From an uncultured Clostridium sp. (lineage in GTDB: Bacteria; Bacillota; Clostridia; Peptostreptococcales; Peptostreptococcaceae), in NCBI GenBank assembly GCA_900550335.1, contig URRU01000128.1, positions 1 through 5,371 of the forward strand: a DNA stretch of 5,371 nt. Reading direction: 5' to 3'. Both the position numbers and the translations under genes were made by a program. Below the pieces are notes generated by a model. That model had not been told where the DNA came from. It made no database searches and saw nothing but the letters and a program-made list of their open reading frames with translations. The number at the start of each line of letters is the position of its first letter. Position 1 is the stretch's first letter. This document shows, piece after piece, positions 5,355 through 5,371 of the stretch.

Positions 5355-5371
5355 ATAAAATAAATAGTCGT

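Overview
The window is AT-rich, reads almost entirely on the plus strand, and has strong AGGAGG-type ribosome binding sites, A/T-ending codons, AGA arginine codons and canonical sigma-A-like promoters with intrinsic terminators. This points to a low-GC Gram-positive anaerobe of the Clostridia/Tissierellia type. I cannot name the species from the sequence.

Layout. (1) Positions 1-3391 hold two overlapping genes for the halves of a heterodimeric ABC exporter. The first gene is cut off at its 5' end by the window. The two nucleotide-binding domains are asymmetric: the first subunit lacks the catalytic Glu and the switch His, and the second has a degraded signature (ISQGE). Together they should form one degenerate and one canonical ATP site. 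An intrinsic terminator at 3430-3463 closes this operon. (2) Positions 3465-4253 hold a minimal tyrosine recombinase of 187 aa with a complete R-K-H-R-H-Y set and essentially no N-terminal core-binding domain, a size similar to FimB/FimE-type recombinases. Its upstream region carries two candidate promoters and a family of short repeats with a GCGCA/TGCG core. One inverted pair frames a TATAAT box, and two direct copies 22 bp apart sit on the second promoter. (3) Positions 4254-4571 have no protein gene. They hold a good promoter, about 110 nt of potential transcript and a strong terminator, which together make a candidate small RNA. A palindrome follows whose right half equals the XerD half-site of the Bacillus subtilis dif site, overlapping the likely promoter of the next gene. 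(4) Positions 4572-5309 encode a stand-alone HD-domain protein with all the (p)ppGpp-hydrolase motifs of the RelA/SpoT family, no synthetase domain, and a C-terminal coiled coil.

How the genes work together. The ABC pair is a self-contained transport operon. The recombinase, its repeats and the candidate sRNA form a compact module between two terminators, and may be an accessory insertion with its own autoregulation or recombination sites. The alarmone hydrolase appears to have its own promoter. I see no direct functional link between the three units. The most interesting part is the recombinase intergenic architecture; everything said about its function is inference.
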